NCBI GenBank assembly: GCA_900545335.1
Contig: UQYP01000003.1
Location: 62,001 to 126,000, forward strand
Length of the DNA stretch: 64,000 nucleotides
From: an uncultured Sutterella sp.
GTDB taxonomy: Bacteria > Pseudomonadota > Gammaproteobacteria > Burkholderiales > Burkholderiaceae_F
Direction: 5' to 3'
Below the pieces are notes generated by a model. The model had not been told where the DNA came from. It made no database searches and saw only the letters and a program-made list of their open reading frames with translations. This document shows, in pieces, positions 43,987 through 52,757 of the stretch (positions are counted from its first letter, which is position 1; each line of letters starts with the position of its first letter). The translations under genes were made by a program, and so were the position numbers.

Positions 43987-46236
43987 TTATTTAAAAAAGC
44001 GCAGTCTTAAAGCATTAAGAACCACAGAGGTTGAAGATAAGGCCATGGCTGTTCCGCCGATCATGGGCGAGAGCATCGGTCCGCCCCAAAGAGCGTGTAA
44101 AACGCCCATCGCAACCGGTATTCCCAGAATGTTGTAGCCGAAGGCCCAGCCCAGGTTTTCATAAATATTACGAAGGGCAGCCTTAGAAAGTCTCAGTGCT
44201 GTCAAAACAGACTCTAAGCCGTGACGCATTAAAATCACGTCTCCGGCCTGAGCGCTGACATCAACGCCGTCGGCCACGGCAAAGCCGACATCGGCTTGAG
44301 CCAGTGCCGGCGCATCGTTAAGACCATCGCCCACCATGGCTACTTTCAGCCCTTTGGCCTGCAGTTCACTGATAATGCGAGCCTTATCCTGAGGCAGTGC
44401 CTCACCGTAGACTTCATCGATGCCAAGTTCATCAGCAATCTTTCGAGCGGTCTTTTTATTGTCACCGCTGATCATGAGCGTTCTGATGCCAAGCGCTCTG
44501 AGGGCTTTCAAAACGCGATTGGATTCCGGACGAACCGTATCGGCAATGCCGATCACTGCAGCAAGTTTTCCGTTCACAGATAAAAGAAGAGGGGTTCTGG
44601 CAAGAGAACTTAATTTACTGAGTGTCTCTTTTGCCTCTGTGATATCAACAGACTCACTCATCATTAATGCGGCATTACCTAAAGCAATTCGGTTTTCGTT
44701 AATTACGCCTGTTAAGCCCAAACCCGGTAAAACGGTCGGCTGAATAGCTTCTGTTTTACCCTCGTGAGCTGCAAGTATCGCTTTGGCAATAGGGTGCTCG
44801 GATCTTGCTTCAAGTCCTGCCGCATAAGATAAAACTTCATCTTTGGTAAATGAACCGAAGGTGACGGTATCGATCACTTTGGGTTTACCCAATGTGAGCG
44901 TGCCTGTCTTATCAAAAGCAATGACATCGACTTTGCCGGCCATTTCAAGCGCAATGGCATTTTTGATTAAAACGCCCAACTGTGCACCACGAGCCGTTGC
45001 AACCATGATGGAGGTCGGGGTAGCCAAACCCATTGCACACGGACAGGCAATCACAAGTACCGAAATCATGGCTTTGACCGCAAGAGAAATAGGTTCTTCT
45101 GAAAAAAGAGCCCACGCACAAAATGTCAGAACGGAAAGCAGCATAACAGTCGGAACAAAATAAAAACTGATCCGATCGGCCAAAGCCGCAACCGGCGCTT
45201 TAGAGCTTTGAGCGCTTCTGACCAATCGGATGATTTGAGCAAGCGTTGTGTCGTTGCCTAAATGCGTGATCTCAATAATTAAGGGATGCGTGCCGTTTAA
45301 ACTGCCTGCAATGACCTGACTGCCTTCTTTAACGGCTACGGGGATTGATTCTCCGGTTAATAACGACTGGTCTACTTCACTTGTTCCCTCACGAATCGTT
45401 CCGTCAACAGGGATACGCTCTCCGGGCTGCACTAAAACGCAGTCGCCGATCATGAGTTCATTGAGTTTAACCACAGCCGAAGCCCCATTTTCGTACTTTC
45501 TGGCCGTCTGCGGCACCAGGCGCATGAGCGAGCCGATTGCGTCGCCTGCCTTGCGCTTAGATTTAGCTTCCATGTACTGACCGATGGAAATCATCGTAAT
45601 CAACACGCCGCACGACTCGAAATAAAGATTCATGGCATAGGAGGGGGCTCCGCTTATGATCATAACGGTCGAAAAAAGCGAATAGACAAATGCAGCACCG
45701 GTTCCTACTGCAACCAGACTGTCCATATTGGGAGCACCTTGGAAGAGATTTGAAAAACCGTCCCGATAAAAGTGCAGCCCCAAATACATGATGGGCAGTA
45801 CTAAAAGAAGCTGTAGAATTGCAAACGCCAAAGGAGAGGTTTCAGGGCTCAGAAAAGCGGGCAGGGGCAGTCCTACCATGTGCCCCATAGAAACATAAAG
45901 AATCAAAAGTGCCAACACGATCATCGGAGGCAGCGACTTAAATTGATTCTTCAAAGCAGTGGCAGACTGTTCATTTTCTTTTTGCCACTCTTTGACCAGA
46001 TCCTCACCTTCAGAGAGTTTGGCTCCGAAATTAATCTTTTCAATGCGGGCAATCACGGCTTTAACGCCGTCATTTTTACTGACTCCTTCTTTGAGGAGTA
46101 CTTGTGCTCGGTTAGTGGGCAGACTGACGTTTACTTTGTCGACTTCCTGCATTTTGCCCACAACCCGCTCAATTCTGGAAGAGCAGGCTGCACAGTGCAT
46201 CCCGGTAATAGCCAATTCAAATTTGATCTGTGACAT
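43987..46236 (-). CDS. copA: Copper-exporting P1B-type ATPase
   Basis: 749 aa with one N-terminal HMA domain (GMHCAACSS, Cys15 and Cys18), eight membrane segments, CPC in IACPCAMGLATP (ion path), DKTGTLT phosphorylation site, HP motif SEHPIAK and GDGLNDAPALA. These define P1B-1 Cu+ pumps. GAGGAG precedes the start. It is divergent from the copper chaperone gene across a MerR-type operator. Confidence 0.94.
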   Translation of the reverse strand: MSQIKFELAITGMHCAACSSRIERVVGKMQEVDKVNVSLPTNRAQVLLKEGVSKNDGVKAVIARIEKINFGAKLSEGEDLVKEWQKENEQSATALKNQFKSLPPMIVLALLILYVSMGHMVGLPLPAFLSPETSPLAFAILQLLLVLPIMYLGLHFYRDGFSNLFQGAPNMDSLVAVGTGAAFVYSLFSTVMIISGAPSYAMNLYFESCGVLITMISIGQYMEAKSKRKAGDAIGSLMRLVPQTARKYENGASAVVKLNELMIGDCVLVQPGERIPVDGTIREGTSEVDQSLLTGESIPVAVKEGSQVIAGSLNGTHPLIIEITHLGNDTTLAQIIRLVRSAQSSKAPVAALADRISFYFVPTVMLLSVLTFCAWALFSEEPISLAVKAMISVLVIACPCAMGLATPTSIMVATARGAQLGVLIKNAIALEMAGKVDVIAFDKTGTLTLGKPKVIDTVTFGSFTKDEVLSYAAGLEARSEHPIAKAILAAHEGKTEAIQPTVLPGLGLTGVINENRIALGNAALMMSESVDITEAKETLSKLSSLARTPLLLSVNGKLAAVIGIADTVRPESNRVLKALRALGIRTLMISGDNKKTARKIADELGIDEVYGEALPQDKARIISELQAKGLKVAMVGDGLNDAPALAQADVGFAVADGVDVSAQAGDVILMRHGLESVLTALRLSKAALRNIYENLGWAFGYNILGIPVAMGVLHALWGGPMLSPMIGGTAMALSSTSVVLNALRLRFFK

Positions 46237-46267
46237 AAAATCTCCTCGTTCACGGGAGTCACTCTAT

Positions 46268-46288
46268 ACCCTATAGTAACTATAGGGT
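46268..46288 (-). promoter_or_regulatory. MerR-family operator/promoter of copA
   Basis: ACCCTATAG-TAA-CTATAGGGT is a perfect 9+3+9 palindrome. On the minus strand it fills the spacer between TTGCAC and TATAGA, 18 nt apart, the over-long promoter that MerR/CueR/CadR activators twist. The sequence is closer to CadR/PbrR sites than to the CueR consensus. No merR-type gene is adjacent. Confidence 0.75.
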
Positions 46289-46354
46289 GCAATATATTTA
46301 ACGAGAATTTTATAATGAGAACCGATCTCATTTTCTACTTTTTTGGAGAGACAA

Positions 46355-46576
46355 ATGAACAAATTAAAAGTTGAGGGCATGCATTGCCAAAATTGTGTCA
46401 AGGCCGTAACCGAAGCTGTGAGTGCTTTGCCCGGTGCCAAGGGTGTGGTTGTGAGCCTTGAAAAAGGCGAAGTGACCTGGGAAGAAATGGGTGCAAGCAT
46501 TGAAGAAGTGAAGGCTGCTATCGAAGATATCGGCTTTGACGCTTCAGAACCCAAGTGCTGCTGTTGCGGAAAATAA
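46355..46576 (+). CDS. HMA-domain copper chaperone (CopZ-like) with Cys-rich tail
   Basis: 73 aa from ATG 46355 (GGAGAG upstream). Metal site GMHCQNC (Cys11, Cys14) in a beta-alpha-beta HMA fold. The C-terminus ends in four consecutive cysteines (KCCCCGK), beyond the usual CopZ end. It is expected to carry Cu+ in the cytoplasm to CopA, transcribed divergently from it. Confidence 0.88.
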   Translation: MNKLKVEGMHCQNCVKAVTEAVSALPGAKGVVVSLEKGEVTWEEMGASIEEVKAAIEDIGFDASEPKCCCCGK

Positions 46577-46597
46577 TTCTGTTATTGACCAATAACG

Positions 46598-46624
46598 CAA
46601 AACCCGCGAATTTCGCGGGTTTTG
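46598..46624. terminator. Bidirectional terminator
   Basis: AAAACCCGCGAA and TTTCGCGGGTTTT between convergent copZ-like and rubrerythrin genes. Confidence 0.9.
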
Positions 46625-46650
46625 TTTAAGACTGATCGGAAAACGACAGA

Positions 46651-47190
46651 TTAGTAGTTTTCAGCCTTGCGTTGGAAGTAAGCCTTGGCGTGAGAGCAAA
46701 CCGGGCAGATTTCAGGGGCTTGTTTGCCGATCACGGTATGACCGCAGTTGGAGCATTGCCAAATGGTGTCGCCTTCAGAAGAGAAGACCATACCGCCCTT
46801 AACGCGTTCGAGCAACTTCAGATAGCGGGCTTCGTGTTCTTTTTCGATAGCGGCAACGCCTTCGAACAGGAATGCGATATCGTCAAAACCTTCTTCACGG
46901 GCTTCGCGGGCCATACGGTCATACATGTCGGTCCATTCGAAGTTTTCGCCGTTGGCTGCGTCCTGGAGGTTCACTTCCGTGGTCGGAACAGCACCACCGT
47001 GCAAGAGCTTGAACCAAAGCTTGGCATGTTCCTGTTCGTTCTTAGCCGTTTCTTCAAAGATGGCAGCAATCTGCACATAGCCGTCTTTCTTGGCTTGGCT
47101 TGCATAATAGGTGTACTTGTTGCGGGCCTGAGATTCGCCTGCAAAAGCTTCCATCAAATTCTTTTCGGTCTTAGTGCCTTTTAAATCCAT
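46651..47190 (-). CDS. Rubrerythrin
   Basis: 179 aa. N-terminal ferritin-like di-iron domain with MEAFAGESQARNKY and the later EExxH-type helices; C-terminal rubredoxin domain with CSNCGH and CPVCSH. It reduces H2O2 in anaerobes and microaerophiles. GGAGAAAG precedes the ATG. Chromosomal neighbour at the left border of the island. Confidence 0.95.
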   Translation of the reverse strand: MDLKGTKTEKNLMEAFAGESQARNKYTYYASQAKKDGYVQIAAIFEETAKNEQEHAKLWFKLLHGGAVPTTEVNLQDAANGENFEWTDMYDRMAREAREEGFDDIAFLFEGVAAIEKEHEARYLKLLERVKGGMVFSSEGDTIWQCSNCGHTVIGKQAPEICPVCSHAKAYFQRKAENY

Positions 47191-47328
47191 TTCTTTCTCC
47201 TTAATTTGAAATAGGACTCTTTGTTCCTGCCCTCATAGTAAAGCGTTTGTTAAGTTTTTGCTAGCTTAATATCAAATTTCTATGGTTTAGATAGAAAGAA
47301 TGCATTTTGGGACGTTGAGATAACAAAA

Positions 47329-47357
47329 AATCCCGTGCATCAAAAAATGCCGGGATT
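47329..47357 (-). terminator. Hairpin at left att, probable displaced tRNA-Ser terminator
   Basis: AATCCCG-(T)-GCAT and ATGC-CGGGATT, followed on the minus strand by six T. It stands just after the tRNA-3'-end remnant in the same arrangement as the hairpin at 58537-58567 behind the intact tRNA. Confidence 0.75.
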
Positions 47358-47362
47358 GCCAA

Positions 47363-47376
47363 TGGCGGAGGGGAGG
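47363..47376 (-). repeat. Left attachment core (tRNA-Ser 3'-end remnant)
   Basis: TGGCGGAGGGGAGG on the plus strand equals the tRNA-Ser(GGA) 3' end with one A missing. Followed outside by a terminator hairpin. Confidence 0.7.
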
Positions 47377-47426
47377 CCTCCAAACACTCCAATAAAATTG
47401 GGTGCCAAAATTAAAGTCCCGTATTT

Positions 47427-47448
47427 TGTCCATCCTCTTGTCCATCAT
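47427..47448 (+). repeat. Left integrase arm-type repeats
   Basis: TGTCCATCCT (47427-47436) and TGTCCATCAT (47439-47448), direct repeats 12 bp apart. The same decamer recurs at 58399-58408, 58439-58448 and (one mismatch) 58451-58460. Confidence 0.65.
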
Positions 47449-47515
47449 CAGTTTTTTACTAAGTACTAAACTACGCCTAAACCTTGGTTTTTGACCAAGG
47501 ATGAACTTCATGGGA

Positions 47516-48052
47516 CTAAGTCGGAAGACGACTTTTGATTTTACCGTGTTTTAGGTTTTTATTTCTGGTTCTTTGCTCAATAGCTAAAAGACGATCATTG
47601 AACTCTGTCATGAGTCGAGCACTTTGAAAATGAATTGAGGCTAACTGCTGTTTTCTCTTTTCAAAGGTCGAAAGATGCATGCCTTTTGGTTTTCTCAAAA
47701 CATCGAACCAGATTAACTCGGAGTAGTTGTCAACACCTAATTTAGCCAAGGCTTTCTGCTCTTTTTGGTGCTGTCGATCCATTGGACTTTTGTTCTCGGA
47801 TGCGTAGCAAGTGTTTAAGCAATGCCGACATCCAATTTGATGATTAAAGAAGAGTAAAGAACCTACTCGACTATTACAGTGAGGGCATATGAACCAAGGA
47901 CGAGTACCACCAAAACGACAAGCACTGTAGGCCACCTGGACTATATAGCTTTTTCCTTCCCAATCGAAGTGAATATAAGGCTTGCCATTCAAACGGTCTT
48001 TCAGTTGCTGAATCGTTAGCTTAGGGATGTTTTCGTAAATTGGTTTTGACAT
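47516..48052 (-). CDS. Zinc-ribbon protein of unknown function
   Basis: 178 aa from ATG 48052 (a longer start at 48100 is possible). A treble of Cys pairs, CPHCNSRVG and CRHCLNTCY, makes a zinc ribbon around residues 57-80, preceded by a short beta region (IHFDWEGKSYIVQV) and followed by a basic helical tail. Zinc-ribbon proteins of this form are common cargo of plasmids and islands. First gene inside the left end. Confidence 0.7.
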   Translation of the reverse strand: MSKPIYENIPKLTIQQLKDRLNGKPYIHFDWEGKSYIVQVAYSACRFGGTRPWFICPHCNSRVGSLLFFNHQIGCRHCLNTCYASENKSPMDRQHQKEQKALAKLGVDNYSELIWFDVLRKPKGMHLSTFEKRKQQLASIHFQSARLMTEFNDRLLAIEQRTRNKNLKHGKIKSRLPT

Positions 48053-48131
48053 GACTCTGAATAAATATTTGACCCAAATCTTATGAAATTTTAAAGGCAT
48101 CTAACAGTTTATGGAGTGACAAGGTGACGAT

Positions 48132-48452
48132 ATGAAAATGCTCAACTACGAAGACTTTATGCGCGACTTTGGAAAAATGGCCAAACAAACCATGAACCTA
48201 TCCATTTATAAAGGTCAGTGGCAATGCGCTTGTGGGAAATCTCATAACTTTAATGAACACACACTTGATATTATTGGTCAAGGCGCTGTAATGAGGCTCT
48301 TGATCATGTGCCCAGATGATCCCCATTACGTAACAAACGTCAAAATCAAAACTTTTATGATTTTTAAATTCCTTGGTTTTGAAAGCCTTTCGGGAACCAA
48401 AATGACAGATAAAGAGTTGGCACAAATAGCTTCAGTTTTAAGAAGGTACTAA
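48132..48452 (+). CDS. Small hypothetical island protein
   Basis: 106 aa, no signal peptide. Two Cys in QWQCACGKSH form a possible metal knuckle with CGKSH, followed by a hydrophobic patch (VMRLLIMCP). No family recognised. Divergent from the zinc-ribbon gene; both have cysteine knuckles. SD AAGGTGA precedes the ATG. Confidence 0.55.
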   Translation: MKMLNYEDFMRDFGKMAKQTMNLSIYKGQWQCACGKSHNFNEHTLDIIGQGAVMRLLIMCPDDPHYVTNVKIKTFMIFKFLGFESLSGTKMTDKELAQIASVLRRY

Positions 48453-48818
48453 TGACTTGACTCCCCCCCCCCAGGGGTAAACTCGTTAAAGATCCTGACA
48501 TCGCAATCAGTGATGTCTATTTAACTAGGTGGTCTTTTATTCGATTAAACACTGACGCTATCGGTATTTTTTAAGGAACCATAATGCGAGCTCTAATTTG
48601 CTTGTTGTTAGTGCTTTTTGAAATTGTTTAGAATCTAGCTTGGGTCGTGATATTGATTTGTTTACCTTTCGTCATTTTGTTTTGGTTCTTCGATTAACTT
48701 TATAGGTTTTATAGGGTTTATTTCACACGAAAAATAAATTTTTATTTTTCAACTTTTTCAACATACCACTCCGTTGAGTTGAACCAAGTTGAAAAATATT
48801 AACTTCAAAGGCTTAAAA
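48453..48818 (+). other. Intergenic region with poly-C tract and mini-ORF
   Basis: A run of ten C (48463-48472) lies 10 nt after the previous stop. Further on, AAGGA precedes a 15-codon hydrophobic ORF (48584-48631, MRALICLLLVLFEIV). The final 150 nt are AT-rich with AAAAATAAATTTTTATTTTT, probably the promoter zone of the envelope cluster. Confidence 0.45.
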
Positions 48819-49244
48819 ATGAAGAAACTATTACTCCTCTCTCTAATTTCGTTACTAACTGGTTGTGCTCATTACGCAACACCTCAATATGTCAACGGTA
48901 ACTACTATTTGATGGGTGACGATAACTGCAGACGTTACAGAATGGCTGGGGATGATTCGATTGAATGCTACACATCCGATGATGATTACACCGGAACCAG
49001 AACTGCAATGACTGAAGATGACATTAGACGCTGGCAATATCAGCAACAAGTTCAAATGGCTCAAATCAATGCTTTATCAAGGCAACTTAATGATTCCGCT
49101 AACCAACTAAATTATCAAACACAACAAATGTACCAAGGTATGCAAGGAGGAATGCCAAGTGTTGATTCCGTAACACCACAAGGCGGAACTCAATGGTGGT
49201 ATTGCCGTGACATTACTGGAAATATGACCCGTTGTTGGAGGTAA
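48819..49244 (+). CDS. Small lipoprotein
   Basis: 141 aa from ATG 48819 (AAAGG upstream). Type II signal peptide MKKLLLLSLISLLTGC with lipidated Cys16. The mature part starts with Tyr/Asp-rich sequence and continues with a Gln/Asn-rich helical stretch (about 75-112) and CRDITGNMTRC near the end. First gene of a four-gene envelope cluster. Function unknown. Confidence 0.75.
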   Translation: MKKLLLLSLISLLTGCAHYATPQYVNGNYYLMGDDNCRRYRMAGDDSIECYTSDDDYTGTRTAMTEDDIRRWQYQQQVQMAQINALSRQLNDSANQLNYQTQQMYQGMQGGMPSVDSVTPQGGTQWWYCRDITGNMTRCWR

Positions 49245-49246
49245 AA

Positions 49247-50032
49247 ATGACCTCTATATATAAGAAAATTTTCTATATTTGCTTGGTGGGCTTGTTCTAT
49301 ATTGGAATATTGTCAAAGTCACACTGGAACGTTAGCTTTGTAGATGCTGAAGCCTTTTCACTTTACTGGCCAAATGCCGTTGGAATCATAGCCATACCAC
49401 TTGTTTTGACGGGTTTGGCAAAGCTGATCAGCAGAAGACCCAACTTACCTTACATCATCGGAATTGTTATTTCTGTTTTATTACCAATTTCGATGTATTC
49501 CTCATATAACCAGAAACTGTCTGCAGATAATGCAAATGATGCACACATTCAAAAACAGAGTGAAGTGGACATAGAGGACATGGAGGAAAAGCTACCAGAA
49601 GAGCTAGAGCAGAAGATAATTCAGCTGAGTCAATTTATCAATACCGCTCAGAAAATGGTCAACAACAATACGGACTTTCTAACAAAAATTGTCAATTACA
49701 CCAAAACCAATCCGAAGATGATGGAAATATTCCCTGCTGAATTGAATATAGAAAAAAAACCTATCTTGTATGTGACTTTAAAAAATAAAACAAACGATAT
49801 TTTTTGGTTCGGGGCATCAAGTTTAGATGAAACCTTTTTGAATAACGTCACCGGTCCTTCTTACATACTCGTGAATGCTATTAACTGTACAACACACAAG
49901 AAAGCGGTGAAAGCTAATTATGTTTTTGAAAATTCTACTTTTTTAGGGAGATACAAAATTTACAGACAAGAAGAACTTGTTTGGGAAGTTATGACAGATG
50001 AAGTCAAGTCGCTTATGTGTGGAGATCAATAA
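49247..50032 (+). CDS. Membrane-anchored protein with periplasmic domain
   Basis: 261 aa from ATG 49247, 2 nt after the lipoprotein stop with GGAGG. Three N-terminal hydrophobic segments (about 6-25, 40-62, 70-90) followed by a ~165-residue hydrophilic domain with an acidic helix (EVDIEDMEEKLPEELEQ). Unrecognised. Operon with its neighbours. Confidence 0.7.
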   Translation: MTSIYKKIFYICLVGLFYIGILSKSHWNVSFVDAEAFSLYWPNAVGIIAIPLVLTGLAKLISRRPNLPYIIGIVISVLLPISMYSSYNQKLSADNANDAHIQKQSEVDIEDMEEKLPEELEQKIIQLSQFINTAQKMVNNNTDFLTKIVNYTKTNPKMMEIFPAELNIEKKPILYVTLKNKTNDIFWFGASSLDETFLNNVTGPSYILVNAINCTTHKKAVKANYVFENSTFLGRYKIYRQEELVWEVMTDEVKSLMCGDQ

Positions 50033-50057
50033 TCCGATCTTAAACACGGTGATTAAT

Positions 50058-50297
50058 ATGAAGGACAAGGTTTACGTCGCACTATTTTGGTTAGTTTTCG
50101 TATTTATTTTGTTCGTTGGGCTTAATTTTCCTTACTTGCTTATTGCCGTTCTAGTGATTCCTTACTTCATATTCGAGTGTATTAAAGAAAAAAGACTGCC
50201 TTCCTTAATGGAAATTATAGAAATAGCCATCGGTTGTTTTGCTCCTGTCGGCACGATTTTGTTAGGAGCATATTTGGCATCAATTTTTTGGTTCTAG
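50058..50297 (+). CDS. Small membrane protein
   Basis: 79 aa from ATG 50058 (an overlapping start at 49998 is possible). Three hydrophobic segments, almost no soluble part; ends IFWF. It sits between the membrane-anchored and the secreted protein. Unknown. Confidence 0.6.
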   Translation: MKDKVYVALFWLVFVFILFVGLNFPYLLIAVLVIPYFIFECIKEKRLPSLMEIIEIAIGCFAPVGTILLGAYLASIFWF

Positions 50298-50306
50298 GGA
50301 ATCGAC

Positions 50307-50801
50307 ATGAAAAAATATTTATTTCTTATGCTGTTAATGTCTTTTAGTAATGTTTTTGCCTCCTCAGATATCCCGCTACCTCAAATGAAAAATATCGGAG
50401 GAATAGAGCATATTTGTATTAACCCTGGAGTTAATGAAGTGTGCTATGAAAACGAGCATTGGATTCTTGCCGGGAGGTATAAAAATGATACTTTTCTGAT
50501 TTATCTTCAAGCGGGTAAAGGAAAAAACCAACTCCTCCACGTCGAAAGAGTAGGTGAGTCAATATACCAAATTTGGGTAAAAATGAAATTCATGGGATCT
50601 AGCGTAGAAAAAGGGATTGCCAAACAACTTTCTCTTTTCCAAATTGATACAAAAACAAGACGATACAATTTAGCGCAGTTCACAACTTATGATAAAAATG
50701 GAAAAAAAATTTTTAGCCAATCTAACCTAGACCAATGGTCATATCCACAACCTGGCACTCTTTCGGCTGTTATTTTCGATATTGCATTGAATACTCTCTA
50801 G
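50307..50801 (+). CDS. Secreted protein of unknown function
   Basis: 164 aa, signal peptide MKKYLFLMLLMSFSNVFAS with cleavage after FAS or VFA. Mature domain beta-rich, two Cys (CINPGVNEVC) that could form a disulfide. Fourth gene of the envelope cluster. Confidence 0.7.
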   Translation: MKKYLFLMLLMSFSNVFASSDIPLPQMKNIGGIEHICINPGVNEVCYENEHWILAGRYKNDTFLIYLQAGKGKNQLLHVERVGESIYQIWVKMKFMGSSVEKGIAKQLSLFQIDTKTRRYNLAQFTTYDKNGKKIFSQSNLDQWSYPQPGTLSAVIFDIALNTL

Positions 50802-50819
50802 AGGCACGATAAAAACAGA

Positions 50820-50984
50820 AAAAAGCATGCCTCATTTGAAAATGAACATCCATCAATCTTCAGTACAGATAAAGATCCAACTTACTCAAATTCCGTCTTG
50901 GATCGACTGGTACGCGATGCTCATCGAATTGAAATGACCAGTGTTTTGATACGATCTATGGAAAAATGGGGAAAGCTATTATGA
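50820..50984 (+). pseudogene. IS21-family IstB C-terminal remnant
   Basis: An in-frame stretch with no start encodes HPSIFSTDKDPTYSNSVLDR followed by LVRDAHRIEM and a stop at 50982-50984. SxxDRLVxDAHRIE is the distinctive end of IstB ATPases of IS21 elements. Only about 50 codons are left; no istA and no full ends. Confidence 0.65.
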
Positions 50985-51500
50985 AGAAAAATAGAGCCCG
51001 CTAAACGAGTTACCCACATTTGCCCTTGCTACAGCCCATTATTGAGGATGAGCGCTTCAGGCAAATGTGGATAACTCTTTAAAGTAGCTCGCTAGACGCT
51101 CGGATTTTGGGGGGAGGGGCTGCGCGCCGTAATTAACTGTCCCAATCACCGATAAATTCCATAATGGTCAATTCATTCCTAGAGTAAGCTAATACTTAGA
51201 ATTAGTTTTAGCTTTAATTAAAAATAAAAGGTTTTATCTCGAGAAATCATAACTAGCTAGATTGACTAATAAAACAGCTGTTTTTGAGGCGGATGTAACA
51301 GTTACTCCCGAACTGTAAATATGACGTTTGATTCTTTTATCATGTCTGTCATGCAATGCTTAAAAAAGAGGTTACCATTTCAACTTAATCGTACAATCGC
51401 AAAAACTAGCTAGTCTTAAAGTTGCTAATTAACCACAAGAAGCAAGATAATTAAAATGTTGTAAGGTATGCCTTTTGTAACTCTAGGAGGTACGAACCTT
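50985..51500 (+). other. Gene-free stretch with inverted repeat and DnaA box
   Basis: No gene. An 18-bp inverted repeat (51007-51024 and 51060-51077) includes a perfect DnaA-box 9-mer; after it comes a G-rich run (six G, A, four G at about 51109-51119) and 380 nt of AT-rich sequence leading to the ATPase gene. Confidence 0.5.
51007..51077. repeat. 18-bp inverted repeat with DnaA box
   Basis: GAGTTACCCACATTTGCC (51007-51024) and GGCAAATGTGGATAACTC (51060-51077) are complementary at 17 of 18 positions, 35 nt apart. The right arm contains TGTGGATAA (TTATCCACA reversed), a consensus DnaA box. It could be an origin element, or a terminal repeat of the IS21 copy whose istB end lies 22 nt upstream. 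Confidence 0.6.
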
Positions 51501-52757
51501 ATGTTTACAAGGATAAATATTAAAGAGTGGCGTCAGTTTTCTAATGTCGATATTACTTTTCATAAACATCTAACAGTCTTAACTGGTGCCAATGGAGCAG
51601 GAAAGACTACCATATTAAATTTGCTTTCAAAAAGTATAGGATGGACTCCACAGTTCGTAAGTTCATATGAAAAAGATGAAAATGGCGTTTCCAAGTACTT
51701 CAACAGTCTTCTAAAAAAAATCTTCATTAATTTAACGTTAACAGAAGACAAGAGTAAACTGGGTGAACTAGAATTTTCAGATGGAACGATTAGTGATTTA
51801 GTATTACCTAACAACATTACTAATGGCACATACAGTATCCAAATTGAAGGAGGACATACAGAAAGAGGGGTTTATGTAAATTCTCATAGACCTAGTTTCC
51901 CGTATAAATCGGTCAACTCCGTTCCAACAACTGTTGCAACACGAGAGCAAATATACACTAAGTACAATGAGTTTAATAAGACTTTTGTATTTGATACGTA
52001 TCGTAATGCAGACAAACTATCTGCAACCTCTTTAATTAAGGAAACCCTTGCCTCTTTAGCTATCTTTGGATATGGAAATAAATCAGTAGTGGCAAATAAT
52101 ACTGCAAAGGAATTATTTGAAGGATATGTAAATATTCTAAAAATAGTGCTTCCAACTAAATTAGGATTCCAAAATATCTCAGTGGATATCCCTGAAGTAA
52201 TACTTCGCACAAAAACAGGCGATTTTCCAATAGATGCTGTTTCGGGTGGTATTGCTTCAATAATTGATATTACTTGGCAACTTTATATGTTTGCAGATAC
52301 GGCAGAATCGTTTGTGGCTTTAATTGATGAACCTGAGAACCATTTACATCCAGAGTTACAAAAAAGTTTTCTAGGAAATCTTATTAGAGCCTTCCCCAAC
52401 GTGCAATTTATAGTGGCCACTCATAATCCTTTCATGATTACTTCCCAAAAAGATTCAAATGTATATGTTCTTAACTATAATGAACTGCACAGAGTATATT
52501 CTCTGAAATTAGACCATATTAACCGAGCGGGTACATCCAATGCTATCCTCAGAGATGTCCTTGGGATTGACTCAACGATGCCAACATGGGCGACTGAAGA
52601 GCTCGATGCTATTATAAAAAAGTACAGCTCTTGTGATTTTTCATCAACCAACTTGGCATCTTTACGTGAAGAATTATCCTCAATTGGTTTGGCAGATTAC
52701 ATTCCAGAGTCAATTGCACAAGTTGCAGAGAGGTCTAACTCCCATGAGAAAAATTAA
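51501..52757 (+). CDS. Septu-like AAA/ABC ATPase (PtuA-like)
   Basis: 418 aa from ATG 51501 (GGAGG upstream). Walker A GANGAGKT (29-36) after a typical N-terminal FTRINIKEWRQF strand, signature AVSGGIAS, Walker B VALIDEPENHLHP and His switch VATHNP. This is the SMC/OLD-like ATPase class seen in PtuA. The gene overlaps the HNH gene by 14 nt, the standard layout of the two-gene Septu anti-phage system. The ATPase alone is a broad family; the pairing drives the call. Confidence 0.82.
   Translation: MFTRINIKEWRQFSNVDITFHKHLTVLTGANGAGKTTILNLLSKSIGWTPQFVSSYEKDENGVSKYFNSLLKKIFINLTLTEDKSKLGELEFSDGTISDLVLPNNITNGTYSIQIEGGHTERGVYVNSHRPSFPYKSVNSVPTTVATREQIYTKYNEFNKTFVFDTYRNADKLSATSLIKETLASLAIFGYGNKSVVANNTAKELFEGYVNILKIVLPTKLGFQNISVDIPEVILRTKTGDFPIDAVSGGIASIIDITWQLYMFADTAESFVALIDEPENHLHPELQKSFLGNLIRAFPNVQFIVATHNPFMITSQKDSNVYVLNYNELHRVYSLKLDHINRAGTSNAILRDVLGIDSTMPTWATEELDAIIKKYSSCDFSSTNLASLREELSSIGLADYIPESIAQVAERSNSHEKN

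Larger units (their letters stand above)
47191..47515. other. Left junction of the integrated element
   Basis: No gene. It contains the rubrerythrin upstream region, the displaced tRNA terminator (47329-47357), the left att remnant (47363-47376) and left arm-type repeats (47427-47448). Confidence 0.7.
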
